A DNA stretch of 10,436 bases from Smittium mucronatum (GCA_001953115.1 LSSL01003350.1:1-10436), one strand, 5' to 3'; shown: positions 1 to 9,609, counted from the stretch's first letter. Made by a program: numbers and translations. Notes: a model not told the origin generated them from the letters alone.

Positions 1-2779
1 CGTTTTTCAGGATCTATAACCACAGAAATATCTATTAGAAAATTTTGATTATTTTGTTCCTTATAAAAAAATATGAAATACGTCAATTTTTTTCTTTGTA
101 GTTTTAAAACCATTGGGCTAAGTTTATAAAATGTACTCGATATTAGCTCCATGACTTGATTTTTTGACATGGTATTGTAATATATTTCATTTTTACGGAT
201 TTCTAAAAATTATACATGATCTTTGGTAAGATGTTTTTGGAATTTTTGACTATGTAAAAGGTGGAGATTATGTTTGAGTTCTCTATTAAATATTTTCCAG
301 CTGAAATTTTGGTCTCTGTTGACGATTTGAAATTTATATCTTTTTGTGTTTCGATCTGTTAATTCAATCTGAAACATCCGTTCTCGACTACTTACATTAT
401 TTTTTTATATTGAATGTATGGAAATTCAGGTTCAGATTTCTTCAATTACTCTTTTCTACAACAGATAAAGCCAAAGAAAATATACTTGATTTATTTTTAC
501 TGAAAATTTCCAGAATTTTATGGACATAGGGAATACTTTTCAGGATTCCTATCTCTTTAAACTAATAGATATTCGATAAAATACTGATATCCTGTTATTG
601 GACCTATACATATATTTATGAATTGCATTTTTATTGCCTATAGAAATCTAACAGAAAACTTGATCCATATTTTTAATCATTTTAAATTCTTTTTATGGCT
701 ACATCTCTTCAAAACTAGCCCCATCATTTACAAAATTGGAAAATTTTCATTTTGGATTTTATTTTTGATCTAATATCCATAGACAAAAAGTAATTATGAG
801 ATCTCTAAAATAAGCCTAGGATGTAATAGAAACCATAAACAAACATGATTTAGAGCTGTGGCTGGACGGCTCATGGAGGTTATTTCAAAAATTCAAACCA
901 CAAGTTCGATTTATCTTGGATGAAATGAAAGTTTTTAGTTTCATTCTTAAAAATCCATAGTTTTTTTTTGAATCGGATGGTATTTTTTTCTTTTGGGATT
1001 TGAAATTGTATTTTTACACTTTTAATAATCATTATTTTAACGGTTAGAAATGAATATAATTCGAGCGAAAGTTTACAAGTAAAAGTAAAATTGTTACTCT
1101 TATTAGTTAAACTTCTTGCTCATCAAAAAATCGGCTATGTTAACATTAATGTATCTTCTTTTCGATCAGATTAATAAAAAATCAATTAAATCCTCATCTG
1201 TTGTTTAAGGCTTTCTGATTAGTGTAGCTAAAAGGCCTTTTTGCTATTGGAATTTTAATCTTTATATTTAAAGCTTAATTTGATAGAAATTATCTAAAGA
1301 AATGTTGTCAATTATGATATTATTTCCATTTCTGAAATGCTTATTCCTATTTGGGATTTTTGGCAATTTTAACTGTTTCAATTAGATTTATCTTTTTAAC
1401 ACCTATAAAATCGATAAAAACAAGTGTCTCAACCTAAAAGAATCTTCTATTTGTTTTCTAGACATATGAAAAGCATCTGCTCTGAAAAAGAATCTCAAAC
1501 ATTAATGAGTAACCGATTAAATATAAATAATCGATTAGAAATTCGCATACGATATTTACCCATTAATCGATTAACATTCCGAATTCTAATTAAGGATTCC
1601 TGGCAATAGTTTAACAACAATTCATCCAATAGTGTTTATATTAAAGAAAAATATATGGAATCATGAGGACTCCCAAAAAATACTGATACAAAAAAAAAAG
1701 AAAAAATGAGGAGCCTCCCAATTAGCGCTTAAAGAAGGATAATTTATCGGCTGTCCTAAAAAGACTTGTTCACTTTAGCTTTGAGAATTTTGACGAATAA
1801 AAAAAATGGAGATTTTTTTAATGTAGGGGGTATGATTCTAGTGGTGAAAAATGTGGTTAGAAGCGGGTTCCAGTGGTGATTATCAGGTTTCAGTAAATAA
1901 TATCATATTTTGTTCTGTTTGGGTAAGATTTCAGCGATGATAATGTGCTAACCAAAATATTACTCTAAGGGAAAAGAATATCATTCGCCAATAATAAGAA
2001 CTATAGCCACTGGGTCCAAAATCAGAAAGTAATCTCAAATTATGGAAAGTTGACTATGCTTGTGTAATGGTAATTTGCGCCTTTTTATGTGGGATCGATA
2101 ACCATAATACCAACCAACTGTTTCCTGCTATTTAAAAAAAAACATTTCCCAGCGAAGATCGATAGACAAACTCATGAAAAATATACAAGTTTTACAAGAA
2201 AAGCTGGTAACGTTGCATAATTTGGTAATGAAATCTTGTTTTTGGGAATTGGAAAGTTGGAAAATCGGAATTTTTTATTTATTTTAGATACAAGTCATCT
2301 TAAAGACGATGCGATTATATGTGAAGGAGAAGGTATAATGATTCTGCATTGGTCAGTTTATGCTTTACAAAACAATCCAAACTTTATATTAAACAAAAAA
2401 ACATAATAATCATCAACAATCTCATATTTAGGTTAGGGGCAAAATCGAAACATATCGACTTTTAGATTTATGATCATTTTCCAAGAACCCCGATAATGGG
2501 TCCGAGTTGGAGTAAATTTAAAAATTCATTCTGACTATAAGCCGACCACAACCCCAATAAAAAAAAGTCTAGTATATATAAAAAGAAAAAAAGATTATAA
2601 ATCCCAACCTATCATTGAACAACAGCAAAAAAACATATAGTTTGAACATAGTTTACTACAGCTGTCCCCAAAATTAAAATAATAGTTATCCAATATATAT
2701 TCCCAAATCCAGACGAGGATGAGATGGCTTCAAACAATCAGTAGTTTCATGAAGATAAAAATAACGTAAATACTAGTAA
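1..2779. other. AT-rich gene-poor flank
   Basis: No protein, tRNA or rRNA gene could be identified here. The stretch is dominated by A and T runs and all uninterrupted reading frames are short (about 60 codons or fewer), with low-complexity, Phe/Leu/Ile-rich translations typical of AT-rich noncoding DNA. No tRNA B-box in a plausible cloverleaf context was seen. A chain of GT-AG introns on the plus strand between 1851 and 2473 can be assembled into a 91-codon frame, but it matches no family I know and is kept as a finding only. The last few hundred bases should contain the 3' flank of the minus-strand Hikeshi gene. Confidence 0.6.
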
Positions 2780-2785
2780 TTTATT
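2780..2785 (-). terminator. Polyadenylation-type signal AATAAA for the Hikeshi gene
   Basis: Read on the minus strand this is a perfect AATAAA hexamer, about 62 nt after the TAG stop of the Hikeshi gene. The position and spacing fit a positioning element for 3' end formation. In AT-rich DNA such hexamers also occur by chance, so the assignment rests on spacing alone. Confidence 0.4.
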
Positions 2786-2847
2786 GCTGCCAATGAGTTT
2801 AAAAGATAGATCTAGAAAATTAGAAGAGAAAACCATTTAAAAAAGAG

Positions 2848-3498
2848 CTATAGAGCGCCTCTCTTAATCTTGTTGGTATAGACTTTGTACCAGTCTTCTA
2901 TAGCTTTGACAGGGATGACTGCAGAGTCTTGATTGTATGTTGGAGCGCCAATAATGCTCATATTAGGGGTCATTTTTGTAACAAAGGACATGCAATAATC
3001 ATACAAACTTTGCAGCATAGACATGGCGTTGTTTTCTGCTAAAATGGGAGTTGTTTTCGACAACACAAGACCAGAGTTCAAACTGTTGTATGTAGCTTCA
3101 ACCGAAGATATAGGTTCTATGGATATACCCAATTCAGACAAAATGTTGGGGCCTGAATTGAGGGGAATGGAACTTTTGAGTTTGAATATAGCACTGGGCT
3201 TTTCGTTTGACAATATGCCTAGACATAACCAATCCTTACCAGGCCATTTGAAATGAACAGTGGCAGCAAAGCCGGGGTTAAATGGAATAGTCCCCAAAAG
3301 AAATACAACTATATGGTTAATAGATTCTGAATTTTCCAATTTGAAAACATATTGATGCTCACCAACCTGCTCAAGGTTGGTTTGAATCTAACCAACATAT
3401 AGATGAAGGATCAAAATGAACCTCTAAATGCATTAAATATTGTCATATTTTATAAAGATAATTCTTACCAGTCTCCCGGCTACTATGCACCCAAACAT
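2848..3498 (-). CDS. OPI10: Hikeshi / Opi10 family nuclear import carrier for Hsp70 (two exons)
   Basis: The predicted protein has 189 residues from two exons, 3498-3469 and 3387-2848, joined across an 81-nt GT-AG intron in phase 0. Family members bind ATP-loaded Hsp70 and FG nucleoporins and carry Hsp70 into the nucleus during heat stress; in budding yeast the gene is OPI10. Residues 1-10 (MFGCIVAGRL) and the exon 2 start (IQTNLEQV) match the family's highly conserved N-terminus. Then follow ESINHIVVFLLGTIPF (31-46), KPSAIFK (73-79), GISIE (97-101) and IPVKAIEDWY (168-177). Against human Hikeshi (197 residues, recalled) the first 56 residues align without gaps, including Val54. The exon 2 frame has no ATG before the conserved core, so the start at 3498 reached through the intron is required. 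About eleven residues are missing between KPSAIFK and GISIE relative to human. The gene appears intact. Confidence 0.95.
3388..3468 (-). other. Intron of the Hikeshi gene
   Basis: This 81-nt intron has a GTAAGA donor directly after the CTG of codon 10 and ends in TTGGTTAG before the ATT of codon 11. Removing it in phase 0 restores the family sequence AGRL-IQTNL exactly at the junction, which is strong evidence for both splice sites. Without splicing, the frame extending up from exon 2 has no suitable start codon. Confidence 0.93.
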
Positions 3499-3579
3499 CT
3501 ATAACTTGCGAAAATATGCGCGTTTTCCTACTGCTTTTCTGGATACCATTTTTGAAAAAAAGCTATAATATCCTGCCAA

Positions 3580-3585
3580 TTTATA
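3580..3585 (-). promoter_or_regulatory. TATA-like element upstream of the Hikeshi gene
   Basis: On the minus strand this reads TATAAA within AATATAAATTGG, about 82 nt before the ATG at 3498. An ATTGGC, the reverse of a CCAAT-type sequence, lies next to it. The distance suits a core promoter, but TATA-like strings are common in this AT-rich DNA. Confidence 0.35.
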
Positions 3586-4078
3586 TTAGCCCTGTCAGTG
3601 TTTGTGATGGAAATTTTGGCTTATATTTTTTACTAGCAACAATTAATTGATTGAGATTGACTTTGCTGATTGGCGAATATAATCTACTGCCAAATAGAAG
3701 TTTCTAAAATGCACAAATAGGAGTCTCAAATATTTTGGATTCTAAACGAACTAGGGACAAATCAAACTTCTTGGTGGTAAATAGGTTTCAAGGGGCTAGT
3801 TTAAAAAATGCCATTGGGTGAAATAGATGGCTAAATCTGTTCGAAAAGAATATTCCAATTTCGTGTAGAACTTTAGAAAGTTACCAATAGAACATTCATT
3901 ATTTTCTTTGTTCTAATGCTTTCCAAAACCAAACTTTAATATTTGTCCCTTTCAGGAACTCAAATGTATTTCGTATTACTATTGGGTTCATCATTTCAGT
4001 TTCAACTAAATACTAAAAAATACACCAATCACAAGTCTATATATAAAATCGAGTTTTTGTTTAGATCGAAAGTTTTGT

Positions 4079-4126
4079 GGCATTTCTATGCCCCCCCCCC
4101 CTCGGCTTATGAGGGGTTAGCCTCAT
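4079..4126. repeat. Poly-C tract flanked by two short hairpins
   Basis: A GGCAT/ATGCC inverted repeat with a four-base loop (4079-4092) runs directly into eleven consecutive C residues (4091-4101). A second inverted repeat, ATGAGG (4109-4114) and CCTCAT (4121-4126), follows with a six-base loop. Just downstream, GTGTAA (4132-4137) and TTACAC (4151-4156) can pair as well. Such a C-run stands out in this AT-rich background. Function is unknown; it could be the fold-back end of a small non-autonomous element or a simple-sequence tract. Confidence 0.5.
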
Positions 4127-4431
4127 GTGGGGTGTAAATTAATTTTTGGCTTACACTTATAGTATATTGGCCTTTTTCTTTTTATGAAGTTAAGAATATA
4201 GCCAATGAGTGTTGAAATTTTGGAATTTAATTCGTATTTTGGAAATCAGCTAAAGTTTTTAGATACTTTTCGCGTCTTTGGCCTTGAGATAGATAATCAT
4301 CTGTTGGTTGCCAGGCATATTATTGGAGGCGTTTGATATAAATAGATTTAGATTTAGGTTTATGCTTCTGTCTATGATTGGTACTATTTCCAATGAAGGC
4401 AAAATATACGATAGCGGGATTTTCTTTGCTC

Positions 4432-4485
4432 ATTAGACATAATGGAATAAATTCTGCGTAAAAAAAAAAAATTAGGCATAATGGA
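4432..4485 (+). repeat. Imperfect 15-bp direct repeat
   Basis: ATTAGACATAATGGA (4432-4446) recurs as ATTAGGCATAATGGA (4471-4485), 14 of 15 bases identical, separated by a spacer containing an A-run. This is most likely a local duplication. No coding or regulatory role is evident. Confidence 0.4.
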
Positions 4486-6000
4486 TGAAATAATTAATAT
4501 TACGCTTTTATGAAAAAATAAATCAGCTCGGCCAGATCTTTTGGGGGACAATTGATAAAAAGTTGTGAATAGGTTATAATCAGGCCATTATGAGGAATCA
4601 GATTTTACATTTATGAGATTCGTTCTAAATAAAGATTTCTATACTTAATTAGGGCTCCAATATATTTTAAAGAAATAGTCGACTTCCCATAGTTATTTTT
4701 ACTGATTAATAAAACGAACTCAACATCACTTTGAAATTTCTAAAAATGAATTTTAACCCTCAATTTTCACGACTTGGTTGTGTTAATATGAAAGTCAGAA
4801 AGTTAAGGAAACACAGCTGTGATAAGTAAGAGTGGAGTTGTCGATAAAATAAATAGTCGAACCGATTAAACACAATGCCTTTCAAATATTTATATTTACT
4901 TGGTACAAAATAGAATTGGATGTCTTTCTTGTGCGACTGTTTTTAGAATTCCAACCTGTGCAACAAGTATCAAAATTTACGATTTTTCCTTGTGAAACTT
5001 TAATATTAATAAAATCATTGATATGAAGAAGTGTTGATATAAACCAAATTTTCAAGACCTGTTGGAATGTTGGGCTTTCCTTTAATCTATTACAAAAGAT
5101 CATCTAGGCCTGATATTGACATGCATGTACGTAAACGTAGATCTCGATTCATATCAGCGTCACTACTTTTAAATAGAAAGACGAATCATTTGAAACATAG
5201 TATCACGCGATCGCATTTTTCTGAGTTTATAGTTCATTGAGAGGTAGAATAAATCATCGGATGTTTTATTAAGACGTTAAAATTGGCATGATGTGTTTAA
5301 TTCTACACGATTTCCGTATCCCTGCCGCTTCTTTTTGAAATATAAACTGTCCAAAGATCTCCTCATAGATCCATTCAGCTGAAATGGAAACATATGAATT
5401 GATTGGGCATAGAGGTTGTTTTATTTGCCCAACCTTCCAATTTAAGTGTCTGTTGTCTCATCCTCGTATCAGACCTGATCTGTATGTCTTTTTTTTTTTA
5501 TATCCATTTATACGGTCTGTATGTCTAATAGTGCTATTTCTTTTGAATCAACATTACTGGCAATATCCCGAATTGTTGCTATTTTTGAATTGACATCGCT
5601 GGGAATTTCAGGCTCTTATTGTCTCTCCAATTGCATCATCCATTTGGCCATTCCTCTCTACCCGCTGCTATTATTTGCACGCATAATTGGCGTGTTTTTC
5701 TCAATCTGATGCAGTGATAGATATCAGCATTTAGCTAGTCCATTCTGGCCAACCACCGCTCCACATCCTTTATTTACGACATCATTTCATCGTCTGATCA
5801 TTTATCGATACGCCTCCCAACCGCCCTGGCTACTATTCGTGTAAACCTTCGTTTTTGTTAAACTCACATCCTCTTTCGGCATGTTTGAGTATATGCATTT
5901 ATTATTGGGCATAAACTTTAATGCTAGATCGCTTTTTATTATCTGAATTACTTGCCGAAACTGTTCGGTTCCTTCAATACGCTATTTTTCAGCACTAAAT

Positions 6001-6028
6001 CTCCCCCTCCCATCCCATCCCCTCCCCC
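6001..6028 (-). promoter_or_regulatory. C-rich promoter tract with G-quadruplex potential on the minus strand
   Basis: The plus strand has five C-runs of 5, 3, 3, 4 and 5 bases separated by one- or two-base spacers. The minus strand therefore carries five G-runs of at least three, meeting the usual G-quadruplex pattern, and the plus strand could form an i-motif. The tract lies about 120 bp upstream of the TATA box and about 235 bp upstream of the phosphofructokinase start codon. Pyrimidine-rich stretches are common upstream of highly expressed fungal genes, so this may simply be a promoter CT block. Confidence 0.5.
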
Positions 6029-6148
6029 AACATGAACCCTCTGTTTGCACTCTCCTAGTGACATATAAACAAGATCCTAATTCTCCCAATAATATACTTG
6101 CACTTTTTTTCGGCTAGAATACTCCTCTATCCTTTAACCAGAGGCGCA

Positions 6149-6158
6149 TATATAAATA
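6149..6158 (+). promoter_or_regulatory. TATA box of the phosphofructokinase gene
   Basis: TATATAAATA lies 106 bp before the ATG at 6264 and after a GC-containing stretch, so it stands out locally. The spacing would allow a transcription start near 6190-6230 and a short leader. TTGATTCCAG just before the ATG resembles a 3' splice site, so a leader intron is also possible. Confidence 0.55.
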
Positions 6159-6263
6159 TACTTGCTTGACAAAGCAATTTCTGCATTCAATTTATTGTGT
6201 ATTTTCATCCCTCTGATTTACAACTTGCTTTTTTCAAAAACTTTTACTTTTCTTGATTCCAGT

Positions 6264-9200
6264 ATGTCTAATCATAGTAGTAGACGCGAAAGCGAAAGTT
6301 TTGTCTACCCGAAGCTTAATTTGAGTAGCAAAGATGCCACTTTCTCCAATTTTAACGTCTATGTCCCCTCCATAGAGGAATTCCTTAAAGTTGTCGAATT
6401 TTATCAAATTTTGGCTTTCCAGGTCGTCAAACAATCTGAACATCGTCAACCCATCGTTGAGCTAGGAACTGATATCACAATACACAGAGAGGCATGGCTT
6501 ACTCTTTTCTCAAACGCTTCCCAATCCAGTCTTACCATCCGTGTTGTTCATCTTGTTCCCCCTTCTGAAGACTTTTTTGACTCCAATCATACCTCTGATT
6601 TGGCTCTCACCTTTGTTTTTAGCGATTTTGAGGCAGGTTTATCTTATCTTTAATAATCACACCTTTTTCCTTAGTCACGCTTTTAAATTTTTCTTTTTAG
6701 GTTCTCAAAAGCGTACTTTCCGAAAACAATATCGAATATGAACTTCACAAAGAAAACTCTGCTGAAAAAAAAGTTGTTATAACAAAAGATCCTATAGGCA
6801 ACAAAATTATTATTCGTCCCGAAAATGATTCCTACAACATCACTGTAAAAACTATTGAAAGCACCCTTCAAAGCAAACAATCTGTAAAGAGCAAGCCTCT
6901 ACCTCAACTTATAAATTACTCCTTTGGTGAAAAGAAGACTAGAATTGGTATTCTAACTTCTGGAGGTGACGCCCAAGGCATGAATGCTGCTGTTCGCTCT
7001 ATAGTCCGCGTTGCTATCTCCAGAAATTGTGAACCTTTCCTTATTTATGATGGCTACAACGGTCTCATCTCCGGTGGTGATAAAATCGTCGAAGCCAAAT
7101 GGACTGATGTAAATGGCTTTCTCACTTTGGGTGGGACAGCAATAGGTACCGCTCGCTGCAAAGAATTCAGAGAGTATCAGGGGAGACAAATAGCCGCCTT
7201 GAACATAATTAAGCATGGTATCAGCTCTTTGATTGTTATTGGTGGTGATGGTTCCCTAACAGGTGCTGACAATTTAAGAGGAGAATGGAGCTCCCACGTA
7301 GACGATCTCTTAAAATCTGAAAAGATTTCCCAGGAAGAAGCTTCAAAATACAATAGTCTTATGATTGTAGGACTGGTTGGTTCAATAGACAATGACTTGG
7401 CCACAACCGATATCACCATCGGTGCTTCAACTTCTCTATCTAGAATTTGTGAATCTCTTGATGCCTTACAATCCACTGCCTCTAGTCATCATCGCGCTTT
7501 CGTCGTTGAAGTAATGGGTCGCAACTGTGGCTGGTTAGCCCTTTCTGCTGCTATTTGGTAAGCTTTAGCGTTCATTTATTTTCTATTTGCTGATATTATA
7601 TATTTTATCTCTCCTATCAATTTCATTATGTACTTCCTTAAAACTACTACATTTATAACCTTAAATGATTTCCTTTTTTTTTTTAGCACTGGTGCCGATT
7701 ACGTGTTCATACCCGAAGATCCTCCTGTTGGAACTAACTGGGAGGACAGAATGTGTCAAGCTCTTAAGAACAGTAGGGACGCTGGAAAAAGAACTTCTTT
7801 GGTTATTGTTGCGGAAGGCGCCGTTGATTCAAATCTCAAACCTATTTCTGCCGAATACCTGAAAGATGTTTTAACCGAGAAGCTTAATTATGACACCAGA
7901 GTCACTATTCTTGGCCATGTACAACGTGGTGGAAGTCCCGTTTTCTATGACAGATATTTGGCCAGCGTTCAAGGTGCTGAGGCTGTGTCTGCCATTTTAT
8001 CCGCTACAAATGAAACTCCATCCTTGGTCATTGGTATTCTAGAAAATAAAATCACAGCTCAGCCACTAAAAGAAGCCATCAGATTGACATCATTGGTTTC
8101 TAAAGAGATTTCAAACAAAAATTTTACTCGCGCTCTTGAACTGAGATCCTCATCTTTTCTTAATCAGCTAAAATACTACAAGGAAATCGCTACTTTCCAT
8201 ATCGATGGTCGTGATCTTGTTCCTCAAAACAAGAGGTTGAATATTGCTATAATTCACGTCGGTGCACCAGCCGGTGGTATAAATCTGGCTACTAGGAGTG
8301 CTGTCAGATTGTGTATAAATCGCGGGCATACCCCTCTTCTTGTTCATAATGGTTTCCCAGGTCTGATGCGCGGAGAGGTCTCTGTGGCGGATTGGATGCA
8401 AGTCGATACATGGACTGTTGCTGGTGGCTCCAAATTGGGCATGAACAGAGACCAGCCCAGCTTACAATTTGGTGCTGTTGCTCGTACTATGCAAAAACTT
8501 AACATTCAAGGCATGATCCTGATTGGTGGCTTTGAAGCATACACATCTTTGATTGAACTTTCTGCCCACCGTAAAGAATATATTGCATTCTGTATTCCTA
8601 TGGTTTTAATTCCAGCCACAATTTCTAATAATGTACCCGGAACCGAATTGTCTCTTGGTTCAGATACTGCTATTAATTTTATAGCTAATTCCTGTGACAA
8701 CATCAAATTGTCAGCGTCTTCAAATAGGAAAAGGATTTTTGTGATCGAGGTTCAGGGAGGAAGATCTGGTTACCTGGCTGTAATGGGCGGTCTTGCTGGA
8801 GGTGCAAGCATTGTGTACATACCCGAGGAAAAGCTGGACTTGAAGATGCTCTCTAAAGATATTGATTACTTGAAATCAGTTTACAAACGCGAGACTGGTC
8901 AGTCCCAAGGAAGAATAGCTTTGTACAATGAAACTGCATCTAAAACATATAGCTTGGATTCTTTGAGCAAGATATTTACTGGAGAGTCAGATGATTTGTT
9001 TATGGCAAGAACAGCTATTCTAGGACACTTGCAGCAAGGTGGGACTCCATCTCCTTTGGATAGAATGCATGCCAGTGGATTTGCTGTTGAAGCTATAAAC
9101 TGGATTCAATCAAAGTGCTGGGAAGCCATGGATACTATGGATCACCCTGATGCCAAGCCAACTAGAATTGACGGTCTCCGAAGAAATACCTACCCTGAAG

Positions 9201-9484
9201 TTTATACAAGATCTGTTGATTCCATAGCTGTCGTTGGAGCCATGGGTTCTGATATCAAATTCTCTAGCGTTGATGAGCTGGCAACTCACACTGATTTTAA
9301 AAATAGAAACAATAAAGAAACTTGGTGGATGTCTATTAGAAGCCTTATTGACATCCTATCAGGAAACAAACTCGACAAATTTGGCAAAGAGAGTAAGTAC
9401 GAACCTACAGCAGTATATTTGAACGAAAAGGATCTAGAGAACTACTATTTCAATATGGAAAAGATCGCCTCATTAGTCGACTAA
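6264..9484 (+). CDS. PFK1: ATP-dependent 6-phosphofructokinase, fungal two-half type (three exons)
   Basis: The product phosphorylates fructose 6-phosphate to fructose 1,6-bisphosphate with ATP, the committed step of glycolysis in the cytosol; the yeast enzyme is an octamer of two related subunits. Exons 6264-6632, 6701-7557 and 7687-9484 encode 1007 residues (yeast subunits are about 960-990). Residues 1 to about 200 form the fungal glyoxalase-like domain (FYQILAF 46-52, DPIGN 153-157). The catalytic half starts near 204 with TSGGDAQGMN, then GTAR (ending R275), GGDGS (304-308), GSIDND (350-355, catalytic Asp353), SHHR (R388), VMGR (394-397), VAEG (E452) and LGHVQRGG (484-491). The C-terminal half keeps the fold but has degenerate motifs (HVGAPAGGIN 599-608, IGGFEAY 688-694, ISNNVPG 721-727, LGHLQQGG 854-861), as expected of an allosteric half. 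Ser722 and His856 align with yeast residues tied to fructose 2,6-bisphosphate response. The start is the first ATG in frame after the TATA box, with A at -3. Which yeast subunit it matches cannot be told. Confidence 0.96.
6633..6700 (+). other. Phosphofructokinase intron 1, apparently GC-AG
   Basis: The frame downstream, starting VLKSVLSENN at 6701 after TTTTTAG, is joined in frame to exon 1 by a 68-nt intron starting GCAGGT after GAG, in phase 0. The nearby GT at 6637 would leave exon 1 one base out of phase, and the shifted frame stops soon after. The only other upstream GT in phase, at 6615, would delete the conserved strand VFSDFE, which aligns with YFSTDLN of yeast Pfk1. The acceptor is well placed because TAG at 6698-6700 blocks any upstream extension in this frame. 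Confidence 0.7.
7558..7686 (+). other. Phosphofructokinase intron 2
   Basis: This 129-nt intron has a GTAAGC donor and ends in a long T-run followed by TTTTAG. It splits codon 409 after two bases (TG|C), giving AAIC-TGADYVFIPE, which matches the conserved GADYIFIPE block of fungal phosphofructokinases. Keeping the intron would terminate translation at once with TAA at 7559-7561, losing the active-site residues after residue 409. Confidence 0.93.
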
Positions 9485-9603
9485 CTCCATTTAGGTTAGC
9501 TCTGTTGTATCACTCAATTTTTTTCCGATTATCAACTTTTTTTATTCAATTATTTTCTTTTTAAAAATGTCTATTAAATTCCTCTTTTTTCCCTAATATA
9601 CCC

Positions 9604-9609
9604 AATAAA
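9604..9609 (+). terminator. Polyadenylation-type signal AATAAA for the phosphofructokinase gene
   Basis: A perfect AATAAA lies 119 nt after the TAA stop, following a T-rich 3' flank. It is a reasonable 3' end signal; AT-richness makes chance occurrence possible. Confidence 0.45.

Larger units (their letters stand above)
3586..5999. other. Intergenic region between the two divergent genes, no supported gene
   Basis: No complete gene could be recognised on either strand. The longest ATG-started frame is 73 codons on the minus strand (5103-4882) and resembles nothing I know. Interrupted open stretches occur at 3708-4013 (+), 5457-5272 (-) and 5981-5805 (-). They might be remains of decayed coding sequence or chance. 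The part from about 5320 onward is visibly less AT-rich than the rest and merges into the phosphofructokinase promoter. A poly-C tract with hairpins (4079-4126) and a short imperfect repeat (4432-4446 and 4471-4485) are the only compact structures. Confidence 0.5.

Noticed and set aside
344..529. 61-codon plus-strand frame
   Set aside because: Low-complexity Phe/Leu-rich translation with no domain, and the frame has no supporting splice or promoter context.
900..915. GTTCGATTTA resembling a tRNA T-arm
   Set aside because: No matching acceptor, D or anticodon arms could be folded around it.
3023..3256. 77-codon plus-strand frame
   Set aside because: It lies wholly inside exon 2 of the minus-strand Hikeshi gene, whose translation matches the family; this is an antisense shadow.
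4882..5103. 73-codon minus-strand frame starting at an ATG
   Set aside because: Length is within chance for AT-rich DNA, no motif or family was recognised, and there is no supporting context. Kept only as a mention in the intergenic entry.
5384..5709. Two overlapping hydrophobic frames of 62-69 codons suggesting small membrane proteins
   Set aside because: The hydrophobicity comes from T-rich sequence; the two frames overlap each other and no family or conserved feature is visible.
6162..6263. Upstream in-frame extension of phosphofructokinase
   Set aside because: It has no ATG (the frame opens at TTG) and begins just a few bases after the TATA box, so it is leader sequence; the ATG at 6264 is used.
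6953..7476. Antisense frames of 87 and 99 codons
   Set aside because: They overlap the conserved catalytic half of phosphofructokinase and are shadows.
7628..7686. In-frame ATG and open stretch just before exon 3 of phosphofructokinase
   Set aside because: It is the 3' part of intron 2, T-rich and ending in an acceptor; the conserved protein continues from exon 2 by splicing.
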